Below are positions 51,477 to 61,509 of a stretch of DNA of 64,000 bases, one piece after another (the stretch's first letter is position 1; every line of letters starts with the position of its first letter). Below the pieces are notes generated by a model. The model was not told the origin of the DNA and ran no database searches. It saw only the letters and a program-made list of their open reading frames with translations. The DNA is taken from assembly GCF_004339665.1 (NCBI RefSeq), contig NZ_SMMU01000003.1, positions 1-64,000 on the forward strand, given 5' to 3'. This DNA comes from Azotobacter chroococcum (GTDB lineage Bacteria > Pseudomonadota > Gammaproteobacteria > Pseudomonadales > Pseudomonadaceae). The translations under genes and the position numbers were made by a program.

Positions 51477-52430
51477 TCAAATCGCGTTGCGCAGGCCGAG
51501 TTCTTCAGGGTGCGGCTGCAGGTAGACCTGTCGGGCCACGTAGGGGTGGGGATGACGGCGGAAATGGTGCTTGAGCAGGGTCAGGGGCACCACCAGCGGC
51601 AGCATGCCGAGACGGTATTGCTCGATCAGCTGCTGGAGCTCCGCGCGTTCGTCCGGCTCCAGGGCCGGCCGAAGGTAGCCGCACAGGTGCTGCAGCACGT
51701 TGCCGTGACTGCCGCGGCTGGCGCACTGGCGCAGCGCCATCATCAGCTGGGCGAAGTAGCGCGGGCCGAGTTCCTCCGGCGCATGCCGGCCGACCTCGCC
51801 GAGCAGCCGGCCGAGCGCCCGGTACTGTTGCGGATGGCTGGCCATCAGCAGGTATTTGTGGCGGGCATGGAAGTCGAGGAGCGCCTGGCGGCTTAGGCCC
51901 TCGCCCAGCAGGCGTCGCCAGTCGGCATGCACGAACACCCGGGTGACGAAGTTCTCGCGCAGCACCGGGTCGTGCAGGCGGCCGTCCTCCTCCACCGGCA
52001 GTTCCGGACGGCGTGCGCAGAAGGCGGCGGCGAACAGGCCGCGGCCGCCGCCCTCGGCCGGGTGGCCGTTGGCCTGGTAGACCTTGACCCGCTCCAGGCC
52101 GCAGGACGGCGATTTCTGCATGAAGATGAAGCCGTCGATGTCGTCCAGCTCGCCGGCCATGCGCTCGCCGTAGGCACTGAGCGGCGCGCTGACGTCGAGC
52201 CCGGCATCGCGCGTGCCGACCGCCCGCGGACGGGCCGGATCGCCCACCAGGCGGATCGGCTGGCGCGGCGCGCCGAGGCCGATGGCCATTTCCGGGCAGA
52301 GCGGCACGAAGTCGAAGTGGCTGGCGAGCACGCGGCTGCACAACGGCGACTCCTTGTGGCCGGCATTGAAGCGCACCCGCTCGCCGAGCAGGCAGGCGCT
52401 GATGGCGATCTTCGGTCTAGCGGTGGACAT
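51477..52430 (-). CDS. DUF523-DUF1722 fusion protein (TudS-like iron-sulfur domain plus YbgA domain)
   Basis: This 317-residue protein has an N-terminal DUF523 domain (about 1-155) with cysteines C13 (SACLLG), C45 (PLCPE) and C110 (SPSCG). These match the three cluster ligands described for thiouracil desulfurase TudS. The C-terminal DUF1722 (YbgA) domain contains FHARHKYLLMASHPQQY. Such fusions often stand beside photolyase genes. A role in repairing or desulfurating modified bases is plausible but not shown for the fusion. Confidence 0.82.
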   Translation of the reverse strand: MSTARPKIAISACLLGERVRFNAGHKESPLCSRVLASHFDFVPLCPEMAIGLGAPRQPIRLVGDPARPRAVGTRDAGLDVSAPLSAYGERMAGELDDIDGFIFMQKSPSCGLERVKVYQANGHPAEGGGRGLFAAAFCARRPELPVEEDGRLHDPVLRENFVTRVFVHADWRRLLGEGLSRQALLDFHARHKYLLMASHPQQYRALGRLLGEVGRHAPEELGPRYFAQLMMALRQCASRGSHGNVLQHLCGYLRPALEPDERAELQQLIEQYRLGMLPLVVPLTLLKHHFRRHPHPYVARQVYLQPHPEELGLRNAI

Positions 52431-52449
52431 GGGCGACCTCGCAAATAGC

Positions 52450-52473
52450 TGTACATGGTCTTTTACTTGTATA
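52450..52473. promoter_or_regulatory. LitR/PplR-type operator, site 1
   Basis: TGTACA, twelve bases, then TGTATA. This fits the TRTACA-N12-TGTAYA pattern reported for LitR-type regulators. It begins 19 bases upstream of the DUF523 start codon. Confidence 0.7.
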
Positions 52474-52500
52474 AGTATGCGCCCAGCCTAGGAGCATTCC

Positions 52501-52524
52501 TATACATGATCAACTGTTTGTATA
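52501..52524. promoter_or_regulatory. LitR/PplR-type operator, site 2
   Basis: TATACA, twelve bases, then TGTATA, the same pattern as site 1 and 51 bases further upstream, so both would lie on nearly the same face of the helix. Confidence 0.7.
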
Positions 52525-52663
52525 GCTTTCGGCCGCTGGCGCCGGGAAGGGGCGAGACATGGAGATGGCATGGCTGCGCGGCAGTCGGGCGGCTGGGCTG
52601 GCATCGGTGACGGCCGCCTTGCGGTGGCCGTCGGGCAGGTGTGCTTCGGGAGGGGCGCGGCGT

Positions 52664-53656
<993 letters not shown>

Positions 53657-53838
53657 TTACCTCGTACCCCTTCAGCAGGCGCGCCGCCGACGAACTCCCC
53701 GCTCCGTGCACCCGGCGCAGATCACAACGGTTGGTGCTCCTTCATCTGTACTCCTAAATCCACAAGTGCGAAAGCGTAAAAGCGTCATAAATTCAAAGTA
53801 GGGCCATGCGTGCCTTTGGGCAATGCGAGGAGAGGACA

Positions 53839-54759
53839 ATGCACATTTTGCTGACTGGCGGTACCGGACTGATGGGGCGTTCCCTGTGCCGACACTGGAG
53901 TGCCCAGGGGCACCGGCTGACGGTGTGGAGCCGCTCGCCGGACCAGGTTCCCGGCCTCTGCGGATCTGCCGTGCGCGGGATCGGGCGGCTCGAGGAACTG
54001 GACGGCGAGACGCTGGATGCGGTGATCAACCTGGCCGGCGCGCCCATCGCCGAACGGCCCTGGACGCGCCGGCGCAAGGCCGTGCTCTGGTCCAGCCGGA
54101 TCACCTTGACCGAGCAGCTGGTCGGCTGGCTGCAGACGCGTCTGCAGCGGCCGCGGGTGCTGATTTCCGGCTCGGCGGTGGGCTGGTACGGCGATGGCGG
54201 CGAGCGCGAGCTGCGCGAGGACATGGGGCCGGTCGGCACGGATTTCGCCAGCCAGCTGTGCGGCGCCTGGGAGGATTCGGCGCGGCGCGCCGAGGAACTG
54301 GGCATCCGCGTGGTGCTGCTGCGCAGCGGGCTGGTGCTGGCGCCCGATGGCGGCTTTCTGCAGCGCCTGCGGCCGGTGTTCCGCCTGGGGCTGGGCGGGC
54401 CGCTCGGCAACGGCCGACAGTGGATGCCTTGGGTGCACATCGCCGACCAGGTCGCGCTGATCGACTTTCTCCTGCACCGGGAGGATGCGCAGGGTCCCTA
54501 TAATGCCTGCGCGCCGCAGCCGGTGCGCAACGGCGAGTTCGCCCGCGCCCTGGGCCAGGCGCTGCACCGGCCGGCGCGGCTGTCGGCGCCGGCCTTCGCC
54601 CTGCGCCTGGGCCTCGGCGAACTCGCCGGCCTGCTGCTCGGCAGCCAGCGCGCCGTGCCGGCCCGCCTGTCCGACGCGGGCTTCGCGTTTCGCTTCACCG
54701 ATCTCAACGCCGCCCTGGCCGATCTGCTGGGCGACCACCGACTCAAGGATGCCGCATGA
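53839..54759 (+). CDS. NAD-dependent epimerase-like protein (TIGR01777/YfcH family)
   Basis: This 306-residue extended SDR has TGGTGLMG (residues 6-13), NLAGAPI and [10 protein letters not shown], the signature of the YfcH group, and a C-terminal DUF1731 domain. The ATG at 53839 has GAGGAGAGGACA upstream. It overlaps hemH by four bases. Its substrate is unknown. Confidence 0.88.
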   Translation: MHILLTGGTGLMGRSLCRHWSAQGHRLTVWSRSPDQVPGLCGSAVRGIGRLEELDGETLDAVINLAGAPIAERPWTRRRKAVLWSSRITLTEQLVGWLQTRLQRPRVLISGSAVGWYGDGGERELREDMGPVGTDFASQLCGAWEDSARRAEELGIRVVLLRSGLVLAPDGGFLQRLRPVFRLGLGGPLGNGRQWMPWVHIADQVALIDFLLHREDAQGPYNACAPQPVRNGEFARALGQALHRPARLSAPAFALRLGLGELAGLLLGSQRAVPARLSDAGFAFRFTDLNAALADLLGDHRLKDAA

Positions 54760-55796
54760 CCGATCACGCGCTGTTGCTGGTCAATCTGGGTTCGCCCGAT
54801 TCCCCCGGGGTGGCCGACGTGCGCCGCTACCTCGACCAGTTCCTCATGGACCCCTACGTGATCGACCTGCCCTGGCCGCTGCGCCGCCTGCTGGTCTCGC
54901 TGATCCTGCGCAAGCGGCCGGAGCAGTCGGCGCATGCCTATGCCTCGATCTGGTGGCCGGAGGGCTCGCCGCTGGTCGCCCTCAGCCGCCGCCTGCAGGA
55001 GGCGGTGCAGGCCCACTGGCACGAGGGACCCGTGGAGCTGGCGATGCGCTACGGCAGCCTGTCCATCGAGGCGGCGCTGAACCGGCTGGCGGAGGATGGC
55101 GTGCGCCGGGTGACCCTGGCGCCGCTCTATCCGCAGTTCGCCGACAGCACCGTGACCACCGTGGTGGAGGAGACCCGGCGGGTGCTGCGCGCGAGCGGTC
55201 TGGAACTGGAGCTGGAGGTACTGGCGCCCTTCTTCGGCCGGGCGGAGTACCTGGAGGCCCTGGTGCAGAGCGCCAGGCCCCACCTGCAGCAGGGCTTCGA
55301 CCATCTGCTGTTGAGTTTTCACGGCCTTCCGGAGCGGCATCTGCGCAAGGCCGATCCGAGCGGCAGGCATTGCCTGAGCGGCGCCGATTGCTGCCGCCAG
55401 GCGCCGCCGGAGGTGCTGGCGCGCTGCTACCGGGCGCAGTGCCTGCGCAGCGCCGAGGGCTTCGTTCGGCAGATGGGGCTGAGCGAGGGGCAGTGGTCGG
55501 TAGCCTTCCAGTCGCGCCTGGGCCGCGCCAAGTGGATCGGTCCCTACACCGAGGAGCAGCTCGACGCGCTGGCCACGCGCGGGGTGAAGAAGCTGCTGGT
55601 GATGTGTCCGGCGTTCGTCACCGACTGCATCGAGACCCTGGAGGAAATCGGCCAGCGCGGTCGCGAACAGTTCCGGGCGGCCGGCGGCGAGGAACTGCTC
55701 CTGGTGCCCTGCCTCAACGACCATCCGGCGTGGGCGGCCGCGCTGGCGCAGCTTTGCCGTGCGCCGAACGTAGGGTCTGCTGACGTTTTGGCGTAG
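54756..55796 (+). CDS. hemH: Ferrochelatase
   Basis: This 346-residue enzyme inserts iron into protoporphyrin [13 protein letters not shown], the SFHGLPERH histidine motif and the late [15 protein letters not shown] segment are present. A short Cys-rich stretch (HCLSGADCC) follows the histidine motif, as in several gammaproteobacterial enzymes. The last nine codons (after CRAP) and the stop come from an intergenic repeat that begins at 55770. Confidence 0.94.
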   Translation: MTDHALLLVNLGSPDSPGVADVRRYLDQFLMDPYVIDLPWPLRRLLVSLILRKRPEQSAHAYASIWWPEGSPLVALSRRLQEAVQAHWHEGPVELAMRYGSLSIEAALNRLAEDGVRRVTLAPLYPQFADSTVTTVVEETRRVLRASGLELELEVLAPFFGRAEYLEALVQSARPHLQQGFDHLLLSFHGLPERHLRKADPSGRHCLSGADCCRQAPPEVLARCYRAQCLRSAEGFVRQMGLSEGQWSVAFQSRLGRAKWIGPYTEEQLDALATRGVKKLLVMCPAFVTDCIETLEEIGQRGREQFRAAGGEELLLVPCLNDHPAWAAALAQLCRAPNVGSADVLA

Positions 55797-55839
55797 GCCG
55801 CAGCAACGCGGCTCACGCCAAAACGGCAACAGACCCTAA
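55770..55839. repeat. Inverted repeat overlapping the 3' end of hemH
   Basis: TAGGGTCTGCTGACGTTTTG with GCGT on the left and ACGCCAAAACGGCAACAGAC with CCTAA on the right are nearly complementary arms of about 24 bases around GCCGCAGCAACGCGGC. It lies between hemH and upp and may also end transcription. Confidence 0.82.
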
Positions 55840-55842
55840 GCC

Positions 55843-56481
55843 TCAACTCGGCTTCTGCTTGGTGCCGAACACCTTGTCGCCGGCATCGCCGAGGCCGGGG
55901 ATGATGTAGCCGTTCTCGTTGAGGCGCTGGTCGATGGCCGCAGTGTAGATGGTCACGTCGGGGTGGGTCTGCTCGAGCAGGCGGATGCCCTCCGGCGCGG
56001 CGACCAGCACCAGGGCGCGGATCTCCTTGCAGCCGGCCTTCTTCAGCATGTCGATGGTGGCGATCATGGAGCCGCCGGTGGCGAGCATGGGGTCGATGAT
56101 CAGCGCCAGGCGCTGGTCGATCTCGCCCACCAGCTTCTCGACGTAGGTATGCGCGACCAGGGTTTCCTCGTCCCGCGACAGGCCGACCACGCTGACCTTG
56201 GCGCTCGGGATCAGCCGCAGCACGCCGTCCAGCATGCCGATCCCGGCGCGCAGGATGGGCACCACGGTGATCTTCTTGCCGGCGATCTTGTCCACCTCCA
56301 CCGGACCGCACCAGCCCTCGATCTGGCAGCTCTCCAGGGGTAGGTCCTGGGTGGCCTCGTAGGTGAGCAGGGCGCCAACCTCCTGGGCCAGTTCGCGGAA
56401 GCTCTTGGTGCTGATATCGGCGCGGCGCATCAGGCCGAGCTTGTGGCGGATCAGCGGGTGGCGGATTTCGTGGATGGGCAT
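55843..56481 (-). CDS. upp: Uracil phosphoribosyltransferase
   Basis: This 212-residue enzyme salvages uracil with [14 protein letters not shown] and the PRPP loop [10 protein letters not shown] are clear, and the C-terminal [10 protein letters not shown] binds uracil. It is convergent with hemH across the inverted repeat. Confidence 0.96.
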   Translation of the reverse strand: MPIHEIRHPLIRHKLGLMRRADISTKSFRELAQEVGALLTYEATQDLPLESCQIEGWCGPVEVDKIAGKKITVVPILRAGIGMLDGVLRLIPSAKVSVVGLSRDEETLVAHTYVEKLVGEIDQRLALIIDPMLATGGSMIATIDMLKKAGCKEIRALVLVAAPEGIRLLEQTHPDVTIYTAAIDQRLNENGYIIPGLGDAGDKVFGTKQKPS

Positions 56482-56673
56482 GAAGGGCTCCGGCGTTCTG
56501 GGATGGTGCCCGAATTAAAACACCGGCCCGGCGGAGAATGAATGGGCAGCGTTGCACGGCCCGGCCGCGGGGCTTGCCCGCGGCGGGGGCGCTGGGTAAC
56601 GTTCCCGCTCCGATTGCCGGGGCCGGCCTGCTGCGGCAGGCCTTCAGTGCTCCACCCACCCGAGGAAAATGCC

Positions 56674-57231
56674 ATGTCCGTCGATCTCGCCCATATCCGC
56701 CAAGTCATGGCGGAGGCCGACTGCCTGTTCAATCATGCCGAAGTCGAGGCGGCGATCGGGCGCGTCGCCGAGGCGATCAACGCCGAACTGGTCGAGCGCA
56801 ATCCGGTGGTGTTCTGCGTGATGAACGGCGGGCTGGTCTTCGCCGGCAAGCTGTTGCCGCTGCTGGGCTTCCCCCTGGAGCTGTCCTATCTGCATGCCAC
56901 CCGCTACCGCAACGAGACCCGCGGCGGCGACCTGTTCTGGAAGGCCAAGCCGGAGATCTCCTTGATCGACCGCGACGTGCTGATCATCGACGACATTCTC
57001 GACGAGGGGCACACTCTGGCGGCGATCATCGACTTCTGCCGCCACGAGGGGGCCAGCACCGTGCATACCGCGGTGCTGGTGGACAAGCAGCACCAGCGCA
57101 AGGCCTCGCCCGATCTCAAGGCCGATTACGTCGGACTGAGCTGCGCGGACCGCTATGTCTTCGGCTACGGCATGGACTACAAGGGCTACTGGCGCAACGC
57201 TGCCGGCATCTATGCGGTCAAGGGGCTGTGA
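56674..57231 (+). CDS. Hypoxanthine-guanine phosphoribosyltransferase
   Basis: This 185-residue enzyme has the purine PRTase motif LIIDDILDEGHTL and the hood VMNGGLVFAGKL. It salvages hypoxanthine or guanine; xanthine use cannot be excluded. The ATG at 56674 has CGAGGAAAA upstream. It is divergent from upp, giving a paired salvage locus. Confidence 0.9.
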   Translation: MSVDLAHIRQVMAEADCLFNHAEVEAAIGRVAEAINAELVERNPVVFCVMNGGLVFAGKLLPLLGFPLELSYLHATRYRNETRGGDLFWKAKPEISLIDRDVLIIDDILDEGHTLAAIIDFCRHEGASTVHTAVLVDKQHQRKASPDLKADYVGLSCADRYVFGYGMDYKGYWRNAAGIYAVKGL

Positions 57232-57293
57232 GGCACCGTGCGTCGAGCGCGGCTAAACTGCCACCCCTTCGACATCGATCAATGGAGCGAAAC

Positions 57294-57587
57294 ATGCGCA
57301 AGAAAGACAAGAAGCAGGTGATTGGCGAGGAAATCAGCGAGGAGAGGATCCGCCTGTTCCTCGATGTCGAGCCGGCCGACGCCACGCCGCCCGCCCTGCA
57401 CAAGCTGGTCAAGGCCTACCGGGGGCTGCGGGTGGACGATTTCGAGCGCTTCGTGGGCTTCTTCGTCGAGGCCGGCTACGACCTCGCGGCGCAGGACGTC
57501 CAGGGCCGCGACTTCATCGCGCTGGTCCAGGACCAGCGACTTGCCGAGCCCTACATCGACATCGTGCGGGCTGCCGCCCAGCGCTGA
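57294..57587 (+). CDS. Conserved small protein of unknown function (PA4642-type)
   Basis: This 97-residue protein starts MRKKDKKQVIGEEIS and contains KLVKAYRGLRVDDFERF. It appears to be the conserved Pseudomonas protein found between the purine PRTase and mqo. It has no signal or membrane span. ATG 57294 is preferred over 57282. Confidence 0.8.
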   Translation: MRKKDKKQVIGEEISEERIRLFLDVEPADATPPALHKLVKAYRGLRVDDFERFVGFFVEAGYDLAAQDVQGRDFIALVQDQRLAEPYIDIVRAAAQR

Positions 57588-57609
57588 AGCGGGCGATTCC
57601 TGGAAACGA

Positions 57610-57636
57610 AAAAACCGCCTGTTCAGGCGGTTTTTT
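57610..57636. terminator. Bidirectional terminator
   Basis: ACCGCCT pairs with AGGCGGT, with A6 before and T6 after. It serves both the 97-residue protein gene and the convergent mqo. Confidence 0.92.
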
Positions 57637-57653
57637 CATGGCCGGCGGTTCGC

Positions 57654-59186
57654 TCAGCTGTCGACGCTGGCTGCCGCGGGTGCGGTCTTGGCCGGAGCGG
57701 GAGTGAACAGGCCCAGGCGCTGGTTCGAGGCGGCCTGCACGCTGCGGTACAGTTCGGCGTCGTTCTCCAGTTCCTTGCCGGAGGCCTTGAAGATCTCCTT
57801 GAGACGGCCGCTCCAGGCTTCGGACTGCATGCGCTCGGCGAAGCAGCGCTGCAGCAGGTCGAGCATGGCCGACACGGAAACCGAGGCACCCGGCGAGGCG
57901 CCCAGCAGAGCGGCGATGGAGCCGTCCGCGGCCGCGACGATCTCGGTGCCGAACTCCAGCTTGCCACCGCGCTCGGCATCCTTCTTGATGATCTGCACGC
58001 GCTGGCCGGCGACTTCCAGGCGCCAGTCCTGGGGGTTGAGCTCGGGGTAGAAGCCGCGCAGGGTTTCCAGGCGATCGCCCATGGACTGTTTCACTTCCTT
58101 GATCAGGTAGCGGGTCAGGTCCATGTTGTCGCGGGCCACCGCCAGCATCGGGCCGATGTTGCCCAGGCGGATCGACTTGGGCAGGTCGAGGAAGGAGCCA
58201 CGCTTGAGGAACTTGGTGGTGAAGCCGGCGTAGGGCCCGAACAGCAGGGATTTCTTGCCGTCGACCACGCGGGTGTCGAGGTGCGGCACCGACATCGGCG
58301 GCGCGCCGACCGCGGCCAGGCTGTAGACCTTGGCCTGATGCTGCTTGACCACCTCGGGATTGTCGCAGCGCAGCCACTGGCCGCTGACCGGGAAGCCGCC
58401 GTAGCCGTGGCTTTCCGGAATGTCGGACATCTGCAGGAGGGGCAGGGCGCCGCCGCCGGCACCGAGAAACACGAAGCCGGCCTTGATGTCGCGGCTCACG
58501 CCGGTCTTGCTGTCCTTGACGGTGACCTTCCAGCCGCTGTCGGCGCGCTCGAGTCCGGTGACCTTGTGGTCGTAGCTGACGGTGACGTCGGCCTTGCCGG
58601 TCAGGTGCTGCAGCAGCTGGCCGGTCAGGGCGCCGAAGTTGACGTCGGTGCCGCCGAGGGCGCGGGTCGCGGCCAGGCGCTCGTTCGGGTCGCGGCCGGC
58701 CATCATCAGCGGCATCCACTCCTCGAGGGTCGCCTTGTCCTCGGTGTATTCCATGTCGGCGAAGCAGTGATGCTTCTTCAGCACCTCGAAGCGCGTCTTG
58801 AGGAAGCCGATGTCCTTCTCGCCGCGCACGAAGCTCAGGTGCGGAACGGGATTGATGAAGGACTGCGCCGAGCCGAAGCTGCCTTGCTCCAGCAGGTAGG
58901 CCCAGAGCTGCTTGGAAACCTCGAACTTGGCGTTGATCTCGACGGCCTTCTGCGCCTTGACCGAGCCGTCTGCCGCCTGCGGGGTGTAGTTCAGCTCGCA
59001 CAGGCCGGCATGTCCGGTACCGGCGTTGTTCCAGGGGTTGGAACTTTCCAGGGCATCGGAGTCCTGCATTTCGATGATTTCCAGCTTGATGCCGGGATCG
59101 AGTTCCTTCAGCAGCACGCCCAGTGTCGCGCTCATGATGCCGGCACCGACCAGCACCACATCGACTTCGTAGTTTTTATGCGCCAT
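57654..59186 (-). CDS. mqo: Malate:quinone oxidoreductase
   Basis: This 510-residue peripheral flavoprotein oxidises malate and passes electrons to quinone. The FAD motif [11 protein letters not shown] lies at residues 13-23, and [20 protein letters not shown] is the family signature. The C-terminus has an Ala/Pro-rich tail. ATG 59186 with GGAGGCG upstream is chosen over a TTG four codons earlier. Confidence 0.95.
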   Translation of the reverse strand: MAHKNYEVDVVLVGAGIMSATLGVLLKELDPGIKLEIIEMQDSDALESSNPWNNAGTGHAGLCELNYTPQAADGSVKAQKAVEINAKFEVSKQLWAYLLEQGSFGSAQSFINPVPHLSFVRGEKDIGFLKTRFEVLKKHHCFADMEYTEDKATLEEWMPLMMAGRDPNERLAATRALGGTDVNFGALTGQLLQHLTGKADVTVSYDHKVTGLERADSGWKVTVKDSKTGVSRDIKAGFVFLGAGGGALPLLQMSDIPESHGYGGFPVSGQWLRCDNPEVVKQHQAKVYSLAAVGAPPMSVPHLDTRVVDGKKSLLFGPYAGFTTKFLKRGSFLDLPKSIRLGNIGPMLAVARDNMDLTRYLIKEVKQSMGDRLETLRGFYPELNPQDWRLEVAGQRVQIIKKDAERGGKLEFGTEIVAAADGSIAALLGASPGASVSVSAMLDLLQRCFAERMQSEAWSGRLKEIFKASGKELENDAELYRSVQAASNQRLGLFTPAPAKTAPAAASVDS

Positions 59187-59967
59187 TAACGCCTCCAAAT
59201 CTGCAACACCAAATTGGCAGTACGACCTTGCGCCTGTTCCTCAGGCAGCTGGCTGCGCCGTTGCACCACTCGAGGATGCTCCAGCCGCCCGGTCGGCCTG
59301 TTATCCGTTGTTCCTTGACGGGCACCTGCCGAATGATCGGCCGTGCTTACACGGGACACCTGCGTGGCTGCCGGGAAAGCGGACGGGTTTCCGCTCCGGC
59401 AATCGGCGACTCTCGTCGCCGGCATCCATTCGGCCGGCCCTAGCGGGTAGACCCCGATCTCTCGGTCAGTGGATTGTCGATGGGCGAAGGAGCATCAATG
59501 TTCGCTCGGGACGCATCGTCGTTCATTGCTCGCCACACTCTTTTGAAGTAGTGAAAAAACTGTATTGCCACGCTCTTTTGAAGTCGTGGCCCTTGTTCAG
59601 TCGTTGTCTCGGGCACGCCGATACCCGGGCGTAGCGAGACAGGCTGCGTCCTTGCAAGCGACAGTGTTCTGCGCGATGGGCGGAAAATAAAACCGATGCC
59701 GACAGTGGCGGCGGGTGGCGACTCTCTGCGGGAAGTCGTGCCAAATGGCGCTGCACGGCTGTGCATGACGATGCCCGATCAGGAGCAACCTTATAATCGG
59801 GGGTCGAGTATAGCGCCAAATCAACAAAGTTGACCCTTTGGCTTTAGTTTTATTCCGGGGCTCCCCGCGCGGTGCGAAGGGCTGCGCTCCGGGGCCGTGA
59901 CGCCGGCTGCGGGCGGCTGCCGAGGCCGTTATACTGCGCTTCCCTCGCCACTTCTGGAGAATCGAGC
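59187..59967. other. Long intergenic region upstream of mqo
   Basis: About 780 bases between divergent mqo and the YajG-like gene, with no frame I accept as coding. A 22-bp direct repeat, GCCACRCTCTTTTGAAGTMG with TG, occurs twice with a 35-base period (59532-59553 and 59567-59588). The composition is lower in GC than the flanking genes. The mqo promoter should be here. Confidence 0.5.
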
Positions 59968-60555
59968 ATGCTGCATCGTCTGTTGCTGGGCCTGGTCGCC
60001 GTCGCCAGCCTGGGACTGGCCGGCTGCGCCCTCAGCCCGCAACAAATCACCCCCGAGCCCAAGCTCAACGCGTCACTCGTTGCGGTCGGCAGCGGCCAGC
60101 CCGTCGTCGTGCGGGTGGTCGACGGACGCGCCTCGCCGAACCTGGGCACCCGCGGCGGAATGTATCCGGAGACCAGCATGATCGTCGTGCGCGGCCAGGA
60201 TGTGCTGCCCCGGCTGCAGACCCAGGCCGAGACGGCGGTGCGCCTGCTCGGTTTCACCCCTTCGCCCAATGCCTACAATGCGCCGCAGCTGACCCTGACC
60301 CTGGCCGAGCTGAAGTACCAGTCGCCGAAGAAGGGGATGTATGTCACCGAGGCGGATATCGGCGCGACCTTGCGGGTCGATGTGCAGAACAGCGGGCGTC
60401 GTTACAGCGGCCGCTATGGTGCCTCGCTGAACCAGCGCTTCGGCATGGCGCCGAACCAGCAGACCAACACCAAGCTGGTCGGCGATGTGCTCAGCGATGC
60501 CCTGACCCGTGCCTTCAAGGATCCGGCCATCGGCCAGTTGCTGCTGGGGCGCTGA
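59968..60555 (+). CDS. YajG-family lipoprotein
   Basis: This 195-residue lipoprotein has a signal peptide ending in LAGC (cysteine at about residue 20) and a single YajG-type domain (PEPKLNAS, GQPVVVRVVDGR). It is probably attached to the outer membrane. YajG proteins have no firmly known function. The ATG at 59968 is preceded by GGAGAATCG. Confidence 0.85.
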   Translation: MLHRLLLGLVAVASLGLAGCALSPQQITPEPKLNASLVAVGSGQPVVVRVVDGRASPNLGTRGGMYPETSMIVVRGQDVLPRLQTQAETAVRLLGFTPSPNAYNAPQLTLTLAELKYQSPKKGMYVTEADIGATLRVDVQNSGRRYSGRYGASLNQRFGMAPNQQTNTKLVGDVLSDALTRAFKDPAIGQLLLGR

Positions 60556-60570
60556 GGCGGGGATTCGTGC

Positions 60571-60598
60571 AGCCCGGTCCGCTTGCCGGAGCCGGGCT
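60571..60598. terminator. Hairpin after the YajG-like gene
   Basis: AGCCCGG and CCGGGCT, extended by CCG/CGG, form a stem with one bulge between convergent genes. There is no T run. Confidence 0.4.
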
Positions 60599-60648
60599 CG
60601 CTTCCAGCTGGCGCTCGTGGCGGTGCTGGTACCCGGCTGTGCGGCTTG

Positions 60649-60831
60649 TCAGGCGGCCTTGGCGTAGCGTCTCTTCGGCCGACTGGCGGCGGGCAGTTCG
60701 TAGTGCTCGTGGCCGCCCAGCCGGCAGTAGTCCAGCCAGTCCTGGTCGTGGACGCAGAAGTCCAGTCCGATGCGCTCCTCCATCTCGTCCTGCAACTCGA
60801 ACGGGCGTTCGAGAGATTCGGCGTGCTGCAT
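60649..60831 (-). CDS. Small conserved-looking protein, unknown function
   Basis: This 60-residue protein (MQHAESLERPFELQDEMEER start) is acidic in its first half and basic at the end (RPKRRYAKAA). It is neither secreted nor membrane-bound. GGAGGAACC stands at the right distance before ATG 60831, which supports it as a real gene. Confidence 0.7.
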   Translation of the reverse strand: MQHAESLERPFELQDEMEERIGLDFCVHDQDWLDYCRLGGHEHYELPAASRPKRRYAKAA

Positions 60832-61206
60832 GTCGGTTCCTCCGTGGCTGATCGGATGCCTTGCCCCATGGCCAGGACTTCGGACTGTAGAACGGTCGGA
60901 TGACCGTTTCCCGACGGAATCAGAACTTCGAGGACTTATTGGGTATTTGGTCGAAAGCAGCGCTTATAAGGCGCTCGGCTTGCGTAGAATATATCCGAGT
61001 CTTCTCTGTCCGCGCCGAGGCTTCATGCAAGCCATCGGCCAGCCGCCCCCGCGGGGCGTGCGGACGTCGCCAGGCCACTCTGCGACAGGGGTTTCCCGGT
61101 TGCGGCTGCGGGCAGTGACGTTTTCCACCCGCCGCCGAGCGGCTCCGTCTTTCCCAGTTGTGGTGCGCGCGACTCCTCCGTGCACCTTGCCGATGCGGAG
61201 GTTTCG
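60832..61206. other. Intergenic region without recognised gene
   Basis: About 375 bases between the 60-residue protein gene and the membrane-protein gene. One hairpin (AGCGC-TTATAAG-GCGCT type, near 60960) is visible; I find no tRNA, known riboswitch or coding frame. Confidence 0.4.
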
Positions 61207-61488
61207 ATGTTATTGCCGGCTCTTGGGGTTTCCCTGCCGCTTCCCCCGTCACTGCTGCTGAATACCGTGGCCCTGTTCTTTGCCCTCGCCGGGAGCTGGC
61301 TGCTGCTCGCCACCCGTCTGCGCGAGCAGCGTGCCCTGGCGCGTCTGGCCGGCGAAGGGGAGTTGGACGAGGAGGGAGCCTGGGCACTGGAGGCGGCGAC
61401 CGGACGGGTCAACCGCTTCTTCTACCGCTTCGGCGCCGGCACCCTGCTGCTGGCGCTGCTCCTCTCCTGGAGCAGCACCCGGCTCTGA
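61207..61488 (+). CDS. Small membrane protein with two predicted spans, unknown function
   Basis: This 93-residue protein has hydrophobic segments at about 14-36 and 75-90, separated by a charged loop rich in Arg, Glu and Gly. ATG 61207 has GGAGGTTTC upstream, better than an in-frame GTG at 61180. It is convergent with the acyltransferase gene. Confidence 0.65.
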   Translation: MLLPALGVSLPLPPSLLLNTVALFFALAGSWLLLATRLREQRALARLAGEGELDEEGAWALEAATGRVNRFFYRFGAGTLLLALLLSWSSTRL

Positions 61489-61509
61489 CGGGGTGCGCCG
61501 CCGTCGCTC

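Noticed and set aside
61000-61120. GC-rich stretch considered as a cobalamin-type riboswitch.
   Set aside because: The conserved B12-box sequence and the expected paired elements are not present.
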